Assembly: GCA_900549525.1 (NCBI GenBank) | Contig: UWSJ01000008.1 | Span: forward strand, 1 to 33,566 | Reading direction: 5' to 3' | Length of the DNA stretch: 33,566 nt | Source of the DNA: an uncultured Coriobacteriaceae bacterium | GTDB taxonomy: Bacteria > Actinomycetota > Coriobacteriia > Coriobacteriales > Atopobiaceae | Shown: piece after piece, positions 7,546 to 14,863 of the stretch | How positions within the stretch are numbered: position 1 is the first letter of the stretch | Layout of the letters: every line of letters begins with the position of its first letter | Position numbers and translations under genes: made by a program | Notes under the pieces: model-generated | The model's database searches: none | Seen by the model: only the letters and a program-made list of their open reading frames with translations | Told to the model about the DNA's origin: nothing

Positions 7546-9015
7546 GTGGGTAGGGACGTTATTCCGGGCGCAGTGCTCGATACGGCGGAGATTGACGCGT
7601 TGACGGAGGGGTTCGGGGATGACCGGGCGAACGCCGTGGCTCGCAACGCCACGACGTCGATGGGGGTCAACAAGGCGGCGCGCAACCCCGTCGCGATGCG
7701 CGCCTACACCGACACCTTCGGCGTGAGCCTCGCCGCGGCCAAGACCGTGACCAACCAGCGGCAGAGCGGCCGCTGCTGGCTCTTCTCGACGCTCAACGTA
7801 CTGCGGGCGCGGGCCATGCGCCGCCTCGACGTCGAGGACTTCGAGTTCTCGCAGGCCTACGGCATGTTCTACGACAAGCTCGAGAAGGCCAACGCCTTCC
7901 TCAACAACGTCGCGGCCACGGCAGGCCTCGCTTGGGACGACCGCACCGTCGAGTACCTGCTCGACTGGGGCACCGCAGGCCAGGACGGCGGCGAGTGGTC
8001 GTTCGCGGCCAACCTCGTCGCCAAGTGGGGCGCGGTCCCCAAGTACGCCATGCCCGAGACCGCCAGCTCGAAGGCGTCGGCCCAGATGAACGCCGCCCTC
8101 GGCCGCATGCTGCACCGTGACGCCGTCGAGCTGCGCGGGCTCGTGAGGGATGGCGCAGGCGAGACGGACGTGACGGCGGCGCGCGAGGCCATGGTCGCCG
8201 ACGTGCACCGGGTGCTCTGCGCCTGCCTGGGCGAGCCACCCGTGTCCTTCGACCTCGAGCTTGCCGTGGGGCCCAAGGCCTCGCTCGACGACGTGCCCGG
8301 TGCGCGCCTGGAGACCGCCCTGCCCACCCGTGACGGCGACGACGAGAAGCCCCGTCGCATCCTGCGCGCCACCGTAAGCCCGCGCGAGTTCGTGGAGCGC
8401 TACGTGGGCTTTGACCCTGCCGACTACGTCGAGCTCGTGCACGTGCCGGCGACGGGCCTCGAGGAGGGCCACGCCTACGGCGTGCGCTGGCTCGACACGG
8501 TGGCCGGGGCAAGCGCCATGCGCATGCTCAACGTGAGCGCCGAGGTCGTGGAGAACGCCGCCGTGGCGTCGCTCAAGGAGGGCGTCCCCTGCTACATGGC
8601 CTGCGACGTCATGCAGGAGTTCGGCCGCGGGCTCGAGGACTTCCCCGGCACGCTGGCCCTCGGCACCATCGATCGCGAGAAGCTCTTTGGCGTCGAGCTG
8701 GGCATGACCCGTCACGACATGCTCGACGCCCACGAGACCTGCTTCACCCACGCCATGACCTTCCAAGGCGTGCAGATCGGGCAGGACGGCCGACCCGCGG
8801 CGTGGCGCGTGGAGAACAGCTGGGGCAAGGACAGCTGCAAGGGCGGCTACCTCATCATGAGCGGCGACTGGCACCGGCTCTATGGCGGCGACGTCGTGGT
8901 GGAGCGCCGCTTCGTTGACGGGGCAACGCTCAAGCTGTGGGACACCGCCCCGCTCGAGATGACCGAGCCCTGGGGCGTCCTCGCGACGGCCATGGGATTT
9001 GGCCGGGAGCACTAG
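7546..9015 (+). CDS. Aminopeptidase C (PepC / bleomycin hydrolase family), copy 2
   Basis: The 489-residue protein is a second C1B peptidase with an intact catalytic triad: C77 in QSGRCWLFSTLN, the histidine in CFTHAMTFQG and the asparagine in RVENSWGKD. It is about 40 residues longer than its neighbour. The extra length lies mostly in a charged insertion around the LPTRDGDDEKPRR segment and in a different C-terminus (TEPWGVLATAMG). The proteins align along their length but differ at most non-motif positions, so the duplication is old and specificities may differ. GTG at 7546 is chosen because GGGAGGGA lies four bases upstream; a TTG at 7528 in the same frame has no such site. Confidence 0.93.
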   Translation: MGRDVIPGAVLDTAEIDALTEGFGDDRANAVARNATTSMGVNKAARNPVAMRAYTDTFGVSLAAAKTVTNQRQSGRCWLFSTLNVLRARAMRRLDVEDFEFSQAYGMFYDKLEKANAFLNNVAATAGLAWDDRTVEYLLDWGTAGQDGGEWSFAANLVAKWGAVPKYAMPETASSKASAQMNAALGRMLHRDAVELRGLVRDGAGETDVTAAREAMVADVHRVLCACLGEPPVSFDLELAVGPKASLDDVPGARLETALPTRDGDDEKPRRILRATVSPREFVERYVGFDPADYVELVHVPATGLEEGHAYGVRWLDTVAGASAMRMLNVSAEVVENAAVASLKEGVPCYMACDVMQEFGRGLEDFPGTLALGTIDREKLFGVELGMTRHDMLDAHETCFTHAMTFQGVQIGQDGRPAAWRVENSWGKDSCKGGYLIMSGDWHRLYGGDVVVERRFVDGATLKLWDTAPLEMTEPWGVLATAMGFGREH

Positions 9016-9053
9016 GCCCCATCTTCGAGAGCCCTATTCAACGAACTCGGTGT

Positions 9054-9097
9054 TTTTGGACAGATTCCCCAGCGTCGCGCCCATGATGTGTCCAAAA
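9054..9097. repeat. Inverted repeat TTTTGGACA / TGTCCAAAA
   Basis: Perfect 9-base arms at 9054-9062 and 9089-9097 are separated by 26 bases. The pair lies 39 bases after the second PepC stop and about 60 bases before the small gene at 9156. It could be a protein-binding dyad or a weak stem-loop end of the peptidase transcript. No T-run follows the second arm. Confidence 0.5.
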
Positions 9098-9155
9098 CAA
9101 CCTAGCTCGACGAGAGCATGACACAAACGACAAGATTCCGAGAGGAGCAAACATC

Positions 9156-9236
9156 ATGAAGCAGCACAAGTTCTGGGCCTTCACGGCCATCGCCTGCATG
9201 GTCATGTGCGTCATCACCGGCAAGCAGCGCGTCTAG
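9156..9236 (+). CDS. 26-residue single-span membrane peptide
   Basis: A short reading frame with a good ribosome binding site (GAGAGGAG, about nine bases before ATG) encodes a 26-residue peptide. It has a basic start (MKQHKFW), a hydrophobic stretch of about 15 residues (AFTAIACMVMCVITG) and a basic end (KQRV). The design resembles tiny one-span proteins of anaerobic Firmicutes and Coriobacteriia; I recall a family of this type annotated as DUF6219 but cannot confirm membership. It lies alone between the second PepC gene and the exonuclease gene. The function is unknown. Confidence 0.6.
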   Translation: MKQHKFWAFTAIACMVMCVITGKQRV

Positions 9237-9346
9237 CGGCTTCGCCCCTGTTCCAAGACGTCGTGTTACCATGCCGAGCGGAACAGACGAACAGGCGGGT
9301 CCGCCGTCAATGACCACGGCCCCGCCAGAACAGGAGCCAGCCACCC

Positions 9347-10315
9347 ATGAACCTCGACCAGGCACTCGAGCACGCGAACGCCTTCCTCTTCCCCGAGTTT
9401 CTCTACGGCAGCGGCTTTTCCGCCATGGACGCCGAGCGCAAGAAGAACGAGGAGGCGCTCGCCACCCTGCGCGAAGACTACGCCAAAGCCGATAACCCCA
9501 CGTTCAGCTTTGACGTGATCCGCGAGCTTGCCGACCGCAATCGTGACCTCTGCGACCAGATCGGCATCGACCGTCTCAACAACACGCGCGACTCGAGCCT
9601 GGCGCGCGGTCTCTCCGACGACGACCTCTGCGCGCAGGTCGCCGCGCTGCAGAAGCGCAAGAAGGCCACGGTCATTCGCGAGGTACACGGCGACCGCAAC
9701 AACCTCGGCGTGGCGTACGTCACCAAGCCCATCAAGGGCGCGGTGCTCGGCATCGACATCGAGACCACCGACCGCTACCCCGACCGCGGCTACATCATCA
9801 ACGTTGGTTTCGAGCTCATGGACCTGGGCCCCGACACCGAGCCCTACGACTCCGACGTGCACTTCTGCGGCATCCCCGACATGTACCGCGAGAAGGGCGT
9901 GCCCCTCGAGCGCATCCACCACATCACCTGGTCCGACGTGGACGGCAAGACGCCCTTCCGCCAGAATCGGGCCCTGCAGGGCAAGATCCTCCAGCTCATG
10001 AAGAAGTACCCGTTCATGGCGCACAACGCCGCATTCGAGGACAGCTGGTTCATGTTGCACCTCGACGGCTACGCGGAGGCACGCAAGGCCGGCAAGGTCA
10101 TCCCCATCGACTCTCGTGACATCTGCCGACAGCTCGACCCCGAGGTCAAGACCCTGCCGCGCGAGTCCAGCCCGGCCGCCCTCGAGAACTGGGCGCGCAG
10201 GCGCGGCACGCTGCAGGCCACCGAGAACGAGGTGCACCAGGGCCTCGACGACACCGACCTCATGCTCAAGACCGTGCAGGCCGAGTTCAACGCCCGCAAC
10301 TGCTTCAGGGCGTAG
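9347..10315 (+). CDS. DnaQ-like DEDDh 3'-5' exonuclease domain protein
   Basis: The 322-residue protein has an N-terminal region of about 130 residues with no recognised domain, followed by an exonuclease fold. Exo I is GIDIETTDRYP, with the acidic pair D and E. Exo II is the MAHNAAFEDSW segment. Exo III is HQGLDDTDLM, with His and Asp in DEDDh spacing. Such proteins degrade DNA or RNA from the 3' end and resemble the epsilon proofreading subunit, but the different N-terminus suggests a stand-alone nuclease of unknown target. AGGAG precedes the ATG by about 11 bases. The next gene starts 26 bases downstream, so the two are probably co-transcribed. Confidence 0.82.
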   Translation: MNLDQALEHANAFLFPEFLYGSGFSAMDAERKKNEEALATLREDYAKADNPTFSFDVIRELADRNRDLCDQIGIDRLNNTRDSSLARGLSDDDLCAQVAALQKRKKATVIREVHGDRNNLGVAYVTKPIKGAVLGIDIETTDRYPDRGYIINVGFELMDLGPDTEPYDSDVHFCGIPDMYREKGVPLERIHHITWSDVDGKTPFRQNRALQGKILQLMKKYPFMAHNAAFEDSWFMLHLDGYAEARKAGKVIPIDSRDICRQLDPEVKTLPRESSPAALENWARRRGTLQATENEVHQGLDDTDLMLKTVQAEFNARNCFRA

Positions 10316-10340
10316 GTCGAGACGTGGCCGTTCAGGCGCC

Positions 10341-11090
10341 ATGACCAGACACCAACCGCGTCGCGACGCCGGGCGCTTCGTCGTACCCCACTCGGCGCTC
10401 GTCATCGACACGTGCCAAGACGCGCGGCCGCCCGACGACGTCTCCTCCACGCTTGCCTTCGCCCTCGCCGACTTCGCCGACGCCCTCGCGGCGTATGACC
10501 GCATGGAGTCGAGCGAGGACAGCGAGACCAGAGAGGCGATTTGCGTCGAGGTCGTGAGCGCCTGTCCCGCTGCGCCAGCACGCGCGGGAGCATGCCCGAG
10601 CGTCTTCGATGTCGTCGTGGTTGGCATGGGAACCGCTCCGTCCGAGAACGCGGACGGCCAGCACGCCGAAGAGCTGGCGGGGATTCTCGCGAGCCTCCCA
10701 GTGAGGCAGAACGCGGCCGTTTACGGCATGATGGCAGCGATGACGTCACCGTCTGCAACCACCGACGGCCTCGACGCCCTTGCGGCAGCGTGCCCTCGGG
10801 CAGGCCTCGCGTGGGCGGGCGGGCTCGTGCTCGAGGCAACCCCCCTCGCGACCACACTCCCCGGCCTCACGCGTATGGGCGGGAGCCGAAGGCCCGTCTC
10901 AGAGTGCGTCGACGACTTGATCTGCGCCCTGCGTTCGGGCCTGAGCGTCGCCGACGCGGCGCGGCTGTTCTCGTGGCAGACAGGCGGCACAGACGAGGCC
11001 AGCCCCAGCGTGCTTCGCGCCCGCTGGGGCTGGCCGCTCCGCTTGCGCACGTTCCTGCGAGCCCAGCGCGGACGCACTTCGCAACGCTAG
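10341..11090 (+). CDS. Unrecognised protein, possibly a degenerate flavodoxin-like protein
   Basis: The 249-residue product is not firmly recognised. It has two segments separated by an acidic linker: residues about 15-80 (ALVIDTC... FALADFADALAAYDRM) and about 90-160 (VFDVVVVGMGTAP... NAAVYGMMAAM). The C-terminal third (ACPRAGLAWAGGLVLEATPL, then LTRMGGSRRPVSECVDDLI) recalls the end of flavodoxin/NADPH-FMN-reductase-like proteins of Coriobacteriia, in which a large helix and a basic RMG-x2-RRP turn occur. No flavin-binding loop is evident, so this is a weak analogy. It follows the exonuclease gene by 26 bases on the same strand; the upstream CAGG is a weak ribosome site. Codon use is native-like, so the gene is probably real. 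Confidence 0.7.
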   Translation: MTRHQPRRDAGRFVVPHSALVIDTCQDARPPDDVSSTLAFALADFADALAAYDRMESSEDSETREAICVEVVSACPAAPARAGACPSVFDVVVVGMGTAPSENADGQHAEELAGILASLPVRQNAAVYGMMAAMTSPSATTDGLDALAAACPRAGLAWAGGLVLEATPLATTLPGLTRMGGSRRPVSECVDDLICALRSGLSVADAARLFSWQTGGTDEASPSVLRARWGWPLRLRTFLRAQRGRTSQR

Positions 11091-11101
11091 GGCAAGCCCC
11101 A

Positions 11102-11123
11102 CCCGGCGAAGTCTCCCGCCGGG
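11102..11123. terminator. Stem-loop between convergent genes
   Basis: CCCGGCG (11102-11108) pairs with CGCCGGG (11117-11123) around an 8-base loop. It lies in the 37 bases between the converging genes ending at 11090 and 11128, where a bidirectional transcription end is expected. No T-run follows on either strand, so the call rests on position and stem only. Confidence 0.4.
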
Positions 11124-11127
11124 CCCA

Positions 11128-12612
11128 TTACACCCGGAGCAGGAAGCGAGCCTCGTACGGGGCGAGCTCAAGCGAGCCCGTGAGTTCGACGCGCTCCCCC
11201 GCCACGCGCTCGCGGCCACCGAGCAGATCGACGAACGTGCCGTCCAGCTCGCCCGCGCCAAACGTGAACGGCTCGCCCACGGCGTTTACGGCAACGAACG
11301 CGCACGCGTCATCGCACGCACGCTCAAAGAGCAGCTGCCTGTTCTGGACAACGACGTTGCGGTAGTCGCCATAGCAGAGCGCCCGGGCAGAACGCGCCGC
11401 CGTTGGGGCGTCGAGCCCCTCCCCCTGCCCGTCACGCAGGAGCGCCAAAGAGCGCACGAACGCGGACAGGTCGTTCTCGACCGGCTCGGCAAAGGAAGGG
11501 CGTAGGTCAAAGTCGTCGTGCGCACGCTTGACGCCCGTGGCGCCCCACTCGCTGCCGTAGTAGACGCACGGGATCCCCGGCATACCGAACAGCAGGCCAT
11601 AGGCGGAGCGGATGCAAGCCGGATCGGTCAGGATGCTCGCCAGACGCGTCACGTCGTGGTTGTCGGCAAAGCTCAGCAGGTGCTTCCCGCGATAGATGCA
11701 CCAAGGGTCACCGCCAAACTGGCGGTGGAGCGAGTGCGCGATCTCGAACATGTTGACGCTGTTGAAGCTCGAGTACAGGCCCTTGTAGCACTCGTAGTTG
11801 GTGCAGGAGTGCAAGAGGTCGTCGTTGACGAGCTGGTTGTAGTCGCCATGCAGCGTCTCGCCGATAAGGACGAACTCGCCGGGGAGGCTTCCGGGAGCCC
11901 GTCTTCCGTCATCGATCGTCGCCGGGTCGGAGAGCTCGTTGGCAAGCTCGCGCAGCCGGTGCATGAAGCCCCGGTCGAGCGAATAGGCAACGTCGAGGCG
12001 CAGCCCGTCGATGCCAAACTCGCTCACCCAGCCACGCACGCATTCCAGCAGGTAGTCAATAACGGCAGGATTGGACAGGTTAAGCTTCACGAGCTCGAAG
12101 TGTCCCTCCCAGCCCTCGTACCAGAAGCCGTCGTCATAGCCGGAGTTCCCGTCAAAGTTGATGCAAAACCAGTCCTTGTAGGGGCTGTCCCACATACGCC
12201 GCTGCACGTCGCGAAACGCCCAGAAGCCGCGCCCCACGTGATTGAACACGGCGTCGAGCAGCACGCGAATGCCGCGCGCATGCAGCTCGCGGACAACCTC
12301 GGCGAAGTCGGAGTTTGAGCCGAGCCTGCGGTCGACCCTCGTGAGGTCACGCGTGTCATAGCCGTGCGAGTCGCTCTCGAAGACCGGGTTGAGCAGCACC
12401 GCCCCAAACCCCATGCGCTCATGGTAGGGGGCCCAGGTGCCCAACCTGAGGATGGGGGCCTCGCTGCCCTCGGGCGAGTCCTGGGCCTCGCCCACACCCG
12501 CCGCATCCGACGCCTCCTCCGCACCAAGCGCGGGCAGCGCCTCGTTCTGACGCGGCACGCCGCAGAACCCCAGCGGATACACCTGGTAGAACGTCGTCTC
12601 GTATGCCCACAT
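11128..12612 (-). CDS. GH13 alpha-amylase-family glycosidase (maltodextrin-type, cytoplasmic)
   Basis: The 494-residue protein is a GH13 (beta/alpha)8 barrel hydrolase for alpha-1,4-linked glucans. It shows YQVYPLGFCG at the start, VLLDAVFNHVG (region I), the nucleophile in GIDGLRLDVA (about 204), the acid/base Glu in VLIGETLHGDY (about 250) and the third acid in SFADNHDVTR (about 313). A C-terminal beta domain follows. Residues about 30-55 (a run of Glu, Ala and Ser) form an unusual low-complexity insert between the first strand and the barrel. No signal peptide is seen, so it probably acts on imported maltodextrins, like neopullulanase or maltogenic amylase. ATG at 12612 is preceded by GGAGG; a frame start at 12624 has no site and would contain that GGAGG. 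Confidence 0.9.
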   Translation of the reverse strand: MWAYETTFYQVYPLGFCGVPRQNEALPALGAEEASDAAGVGEAQDSPEGSEAPILRLGTWAPYHERMGFGAVLLNPVFESDSHGYDTRDLTRVDRRLGSNSDFAEVVRELHARGIRVLLDAVFNHVGRGFWAFRDVQRRMWDSPYKDWFCINFDGNSGYDDGFWYEGWEGHFELVKLNLSNPAVIDYLLECVRGWVSEFGIDGLRLDVAYSLDRGFMHRLRELANELSDPATIDDGRRAPGSLPGEFVLIGETLHGDYNQLVNDDLLHSCTNYECYKGLYSSFNSVNMFEIAHSLHRQFGGDPWCIYRGKHLLSFADNHDVTRLASILTDPACIRSAYGLLFGMPGIPCVYYGSEWGATGVKRAHDDFDLRPSFAEPVENDLSAFVRSLALLRDGQGEGLDAPTAARSARALCYGDYRNVVVQNRQLLFERACDDACAFVAVNAVGEPFTFGAGELDGTFVDLLGGRERVAGERVELTGSLELAPYEARFLLRV

Positions 12613-12699
12613 ACCAGCCTCCATCTCACGCGACCAACCCGCCCGATTGTACGATCGGCAAAGGACACGCCCGCCCGCCGGTCATACAAGCCATTCACC

Positions 12700-12721
12700 G
12701 ATAAGAGCTACACTTCTTATC
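12700..12721 (+). promoter_or_regulatory. Dyad GATAAGA-N8-TCTTATC around a possible -10 box
   Basis: Perfect 7-base arms (12700-12706 and 12715-12721) flank eight bases that contain TACACT (12709-12714), a reasonable -10 hexamer. The dyad lies 34 bases before the transporter start. A repressor bound here would cover the -10 region. No good -35 box is seen, and nothing in the sequence identifies the regulator. Confidence 0.5.
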
Positions 12722-12754
12722 CGAAGGCGCTAAGTACCCACGATGGAGGCTCAC

Positions 12755-13714
12755 ATGCGACAGTGGCAGGCTCTCGGCGGATGGATCGGGGCGCACCTGG
12801 CGCTGCTCGCCCCCGTGTGCGTGGCGACCGGCGTCTTGCTCCCGCAGGTGTTCGGCCCCGTCAACACCTACGCGGTGCCCTTCCTGTTCGCCTGCATGAC
12901 CTTCCAGGGGTCGCTATCCAACACGTTCCGACAGGTCGCCGACGTCATTCGCCACCCGTGGCTCATGCTCGTCGTCATCTTCTCGTCGCAGGTTGTGCTT
13001 CCGCTGCTCTCCTACGCGCTCGGGCTGCTGTTCTTCCCCGGCTCGCCCGAGGTGGTGACCGGCATCCTGCTGGAGTACTGCGTCCCGGTGGGCGTCATCA
13101 CCTTCATGTGGGTGGGGATGTACGAGGGCAACACGCCGCTCGCGCTTGGCACCATCCTCGTCTCCACGCTCATAGCCCCCTTCACCATCCCCCTTACGCT
13201 GCAGCTTCTCATGGGAGCTGTCATTCATGTGGACGCCATCGGGATGATGCTCTCGATGATCGAGATGGTAGGGGCGCCCGCCGTGCTCGGCATGCTCGTC
13301 AATCAGCTCTCGCATGGATGGGGCCAGCGCACGCTCTCCCCCGCCATCGCCCCGGCCATCAAGCTGTTCGTCCTCGTCATCATCACGTCGAACTCGACGG
13401 GGATGAGTGACTACGTGCTGCACCCGACGGCCCAGCTCGTCGCGGTGGCGGCGTTCGTGCTCGTCTTCTCCTCGCTTGGCTACCTCTGGGGGCTCGGCGT
13501 GGCCCGCGTGCTGCGAAGGAACCAACCCGACACGGTGACGCTCTCCTTTGCCTGCGGCATCCGCAACATCTCTGCAGGGGCCGTCATCGCGGGTCAGTAC
13601 TTCCCGGGCACCCCGGTCATCTTGCCCTGCATGGTGGGGACGTTGTTGCAACAGATCCTCGCTGGCTTCAACGGCTCGCTCATGCGGAGGCTCAAGAAAC
13701 GCGTGGAGGCCTAG
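12755..13714 (+). CDS. Bile acid:sodium symporter family (BASS) transporter
   Basis: The 319-residue membrane protein has about nine to ten spans. It carries the BASS features: an N-terminal VFGPVNTYAVPFLFACMTFQ segment, EYCVPVGVITFMWVGMYEGN, in which Pro-Val-Gly breaks a helix, and a C-terminal FACGIRNISAGAVIAGQYFP, matching the second unwound helix of the sodium-binding core. Bacterial members import organic anions, for example bile acids or 2-keto acids such as pantoate, with Na+. The substrate cannot be read from sequence; bile acid transport should not be assumed. The ATG at 12755 is preceded by GGAGG seven bases away, which rules against the ATG at 12743. A dyad over the probable promoter suggests regulation. 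Confidence 0.88.
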   Translation: MRQWQALGGWIGAHLALLAPVCVATGVLLPQVFGPVNTYAVPFLFACMTFQGSLSNTFRQVADVIRHPWLMLVVIFSSQVVLPLLSYALGLLFFPGSPEVVTGILLEYCVPVGVITFMWVGMYEGNTPLALGTILVSTLIAPFTIPLTLQLLMGAVIHVDAIGMMLSMIEMVGAPAVLGMLVNQLSHGWGQRTLSPAIAPAIKLFVLVIITSNSTGMSDYVLHPTAQLVAVAAFVLVFSSLGYLWGLGVARVLRRNQPDTVTLSFACGIRNISAGAVIAGQYFPGTPVILPCMVGTLLQQILAGFNGSLMRRLKKRVEA

Positions 13715-13800
13715 CGCTGCCACGGGGCATGGCCACGGAGCATGGCCTCGAGGCATGCGAATGCCCGCTCCGTCTCACACGTCGGTGACGGCCGCACTGG

Positions 13801-14817
13801 CTACAGGTACGCGCGCCAGTCCTCCTCGCCCTCGACGTCCTCGGCGGATTTGACGGGGCGGACGGGCGCGGCCGGGCGCGTCACGAACGGTGCGTCGTTT
13901 TTCTCGGGGAACGTGGCGAATGCATGCTGGAAGCGCGCGAGATGGTCATCGTGCCTGCCCTCGGGCACCGCGAAGATGACCTGCGTGGCAACGTGCGAGC
14001 CACCCGCAAGCTCCTCGCGGAAAATCTCGGCAACCGTAGCGGCGTCCCAGCCAAAGACGCCGCAGCCAAACGCCCCCAGCACGATCTTTGCGTGACCCAG
14101 CTCGTCGGCAATGGCAAGCACCAGGCGCACGCGAGCCCGCATTGAGCGCTCGAGCACCTCGTCGCTCACGTGGTAGTCGGCCTTGGCGCGACGGGCGTTG
14201 GGCGCGGCCGCGACGATGACGTCTGCGTAGGAGTGGTAGCGCTCGCGCTCGAAGCGAACCTTGGGAACCACGAGGGCGCGGTCGCGGTAGAGCTCGCAGT
14301 TGATGTTGCGCCGACGGTTCTCGGCATACCAGCCCTTGTACTGGGAGAGCACGTTGTACAGGAACGACTCGGCGCACAGCGCCTGCTCCTGGGCCACGGT
14401 GCCTCGCTCATAGCCGCCACCGGGCTGGGTGAAGGAGGCGAAGTCGAGCACGACCAGGTCACAGGCGCTTGCGATGCCGCGGCCGTTCTCGATGACGGCG
14501 GCGACGCTGTCCCGCCCGACCACGGTGACGCTCGGCAGGACGGAGGCCTCTGCCGGCGCGGCGTCCTCGACACCCGGGGCCACGACCCGCGAGGGAGCCT
14601 TTGCCACGGGTGCCTTGTCGAAGAAGCGCGTGGCCTTGACGGCGCGGTCTATCTCGGCCGCAAAGCGGTCGTGCATATCAGCGACATGAGCCGTGGCCTC
14701 GGCGGCGCGCCTGTCGCGGCGCTCGTCGCGCGAGGGGGACGCACCACGACGCTGGCCACGCCCGCCGCCCCTCTCGGCGCGCCTGTCCGTACCCCTGCGG
14801 TCATCCTTCTCGGACAT
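13801..14817 (-). CDS. PARG-like macrodomain hydrolase (TIGR02452/DUF2263 family) with altered catalytic signature
   Basis: The 338-residue protein begins with about 60 highly charged residues (Arg/Glu/Gly rich, probably disordered), then a DUF2263-type macrodomain. Signature parts are VVLDFASFTQPGGGYERG (about residues 120-137), the following AQEQALC (about 143-149), DVIVAAAPNAR, and VLGAFGCGVFGWD, a macrodomain phosphate loop. Bacterial-type PARGs remove poly(ADP-ribose) and use GGG-x(6-8)-QEE, with the last Glu as the catalytic acid. Here the triplet is QEQ, so the second Glu is Gln. The protein may bind ADP-ribose without cleaving it efficiently, or use another residue. GAGGAGG precedes the ATG. 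It lies 46 bases downstream of, and on the same strand as, the TIR-like gene, so the two may be co-transcribed. Confidence 0.82.
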   Translation of the reverse strand: MSEKDDRRGTDRRAERGGGRGQRRGASPSRDERRDRRAAEATAHVADMHDRFAAEIDRAVKATRFFDKAPVAKAPSRVVAPGVEDAAPAEASVLPSVTVVGRDSVAAVIENGRGIASACDLVVLDFASFTQPGGGYERGTVAQEQALCAESFLYNVLSQYKGWYAENRRRNINCELYRDRALVVPKVRFERERYHSYADVIVAAAPNARRAKADYHVSDEVLERSMRARVRLVLAIADELGHAKIVLGAFGCGVFGWDAATVAEIFREELAGGSHVATQVIFAVPEGRHDDHLARFQHAFATFPEKNDAPFVTRPAAPVRPVKSAEDVEGEEDWRAYL

Positions 14818-14863
14818 GGTCGAGCCTCCTCGTACGCGAATCGTCCTTCACGCCATTGTAGTC

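Noticed and set aside
6007..9012. Two minus-strand frames of nearly 500 residues opposite the PepC genes
   Set aside because: They have His/Ala/Val/Gly-rich composition without motifs and exactly shadow the peptidase frames.
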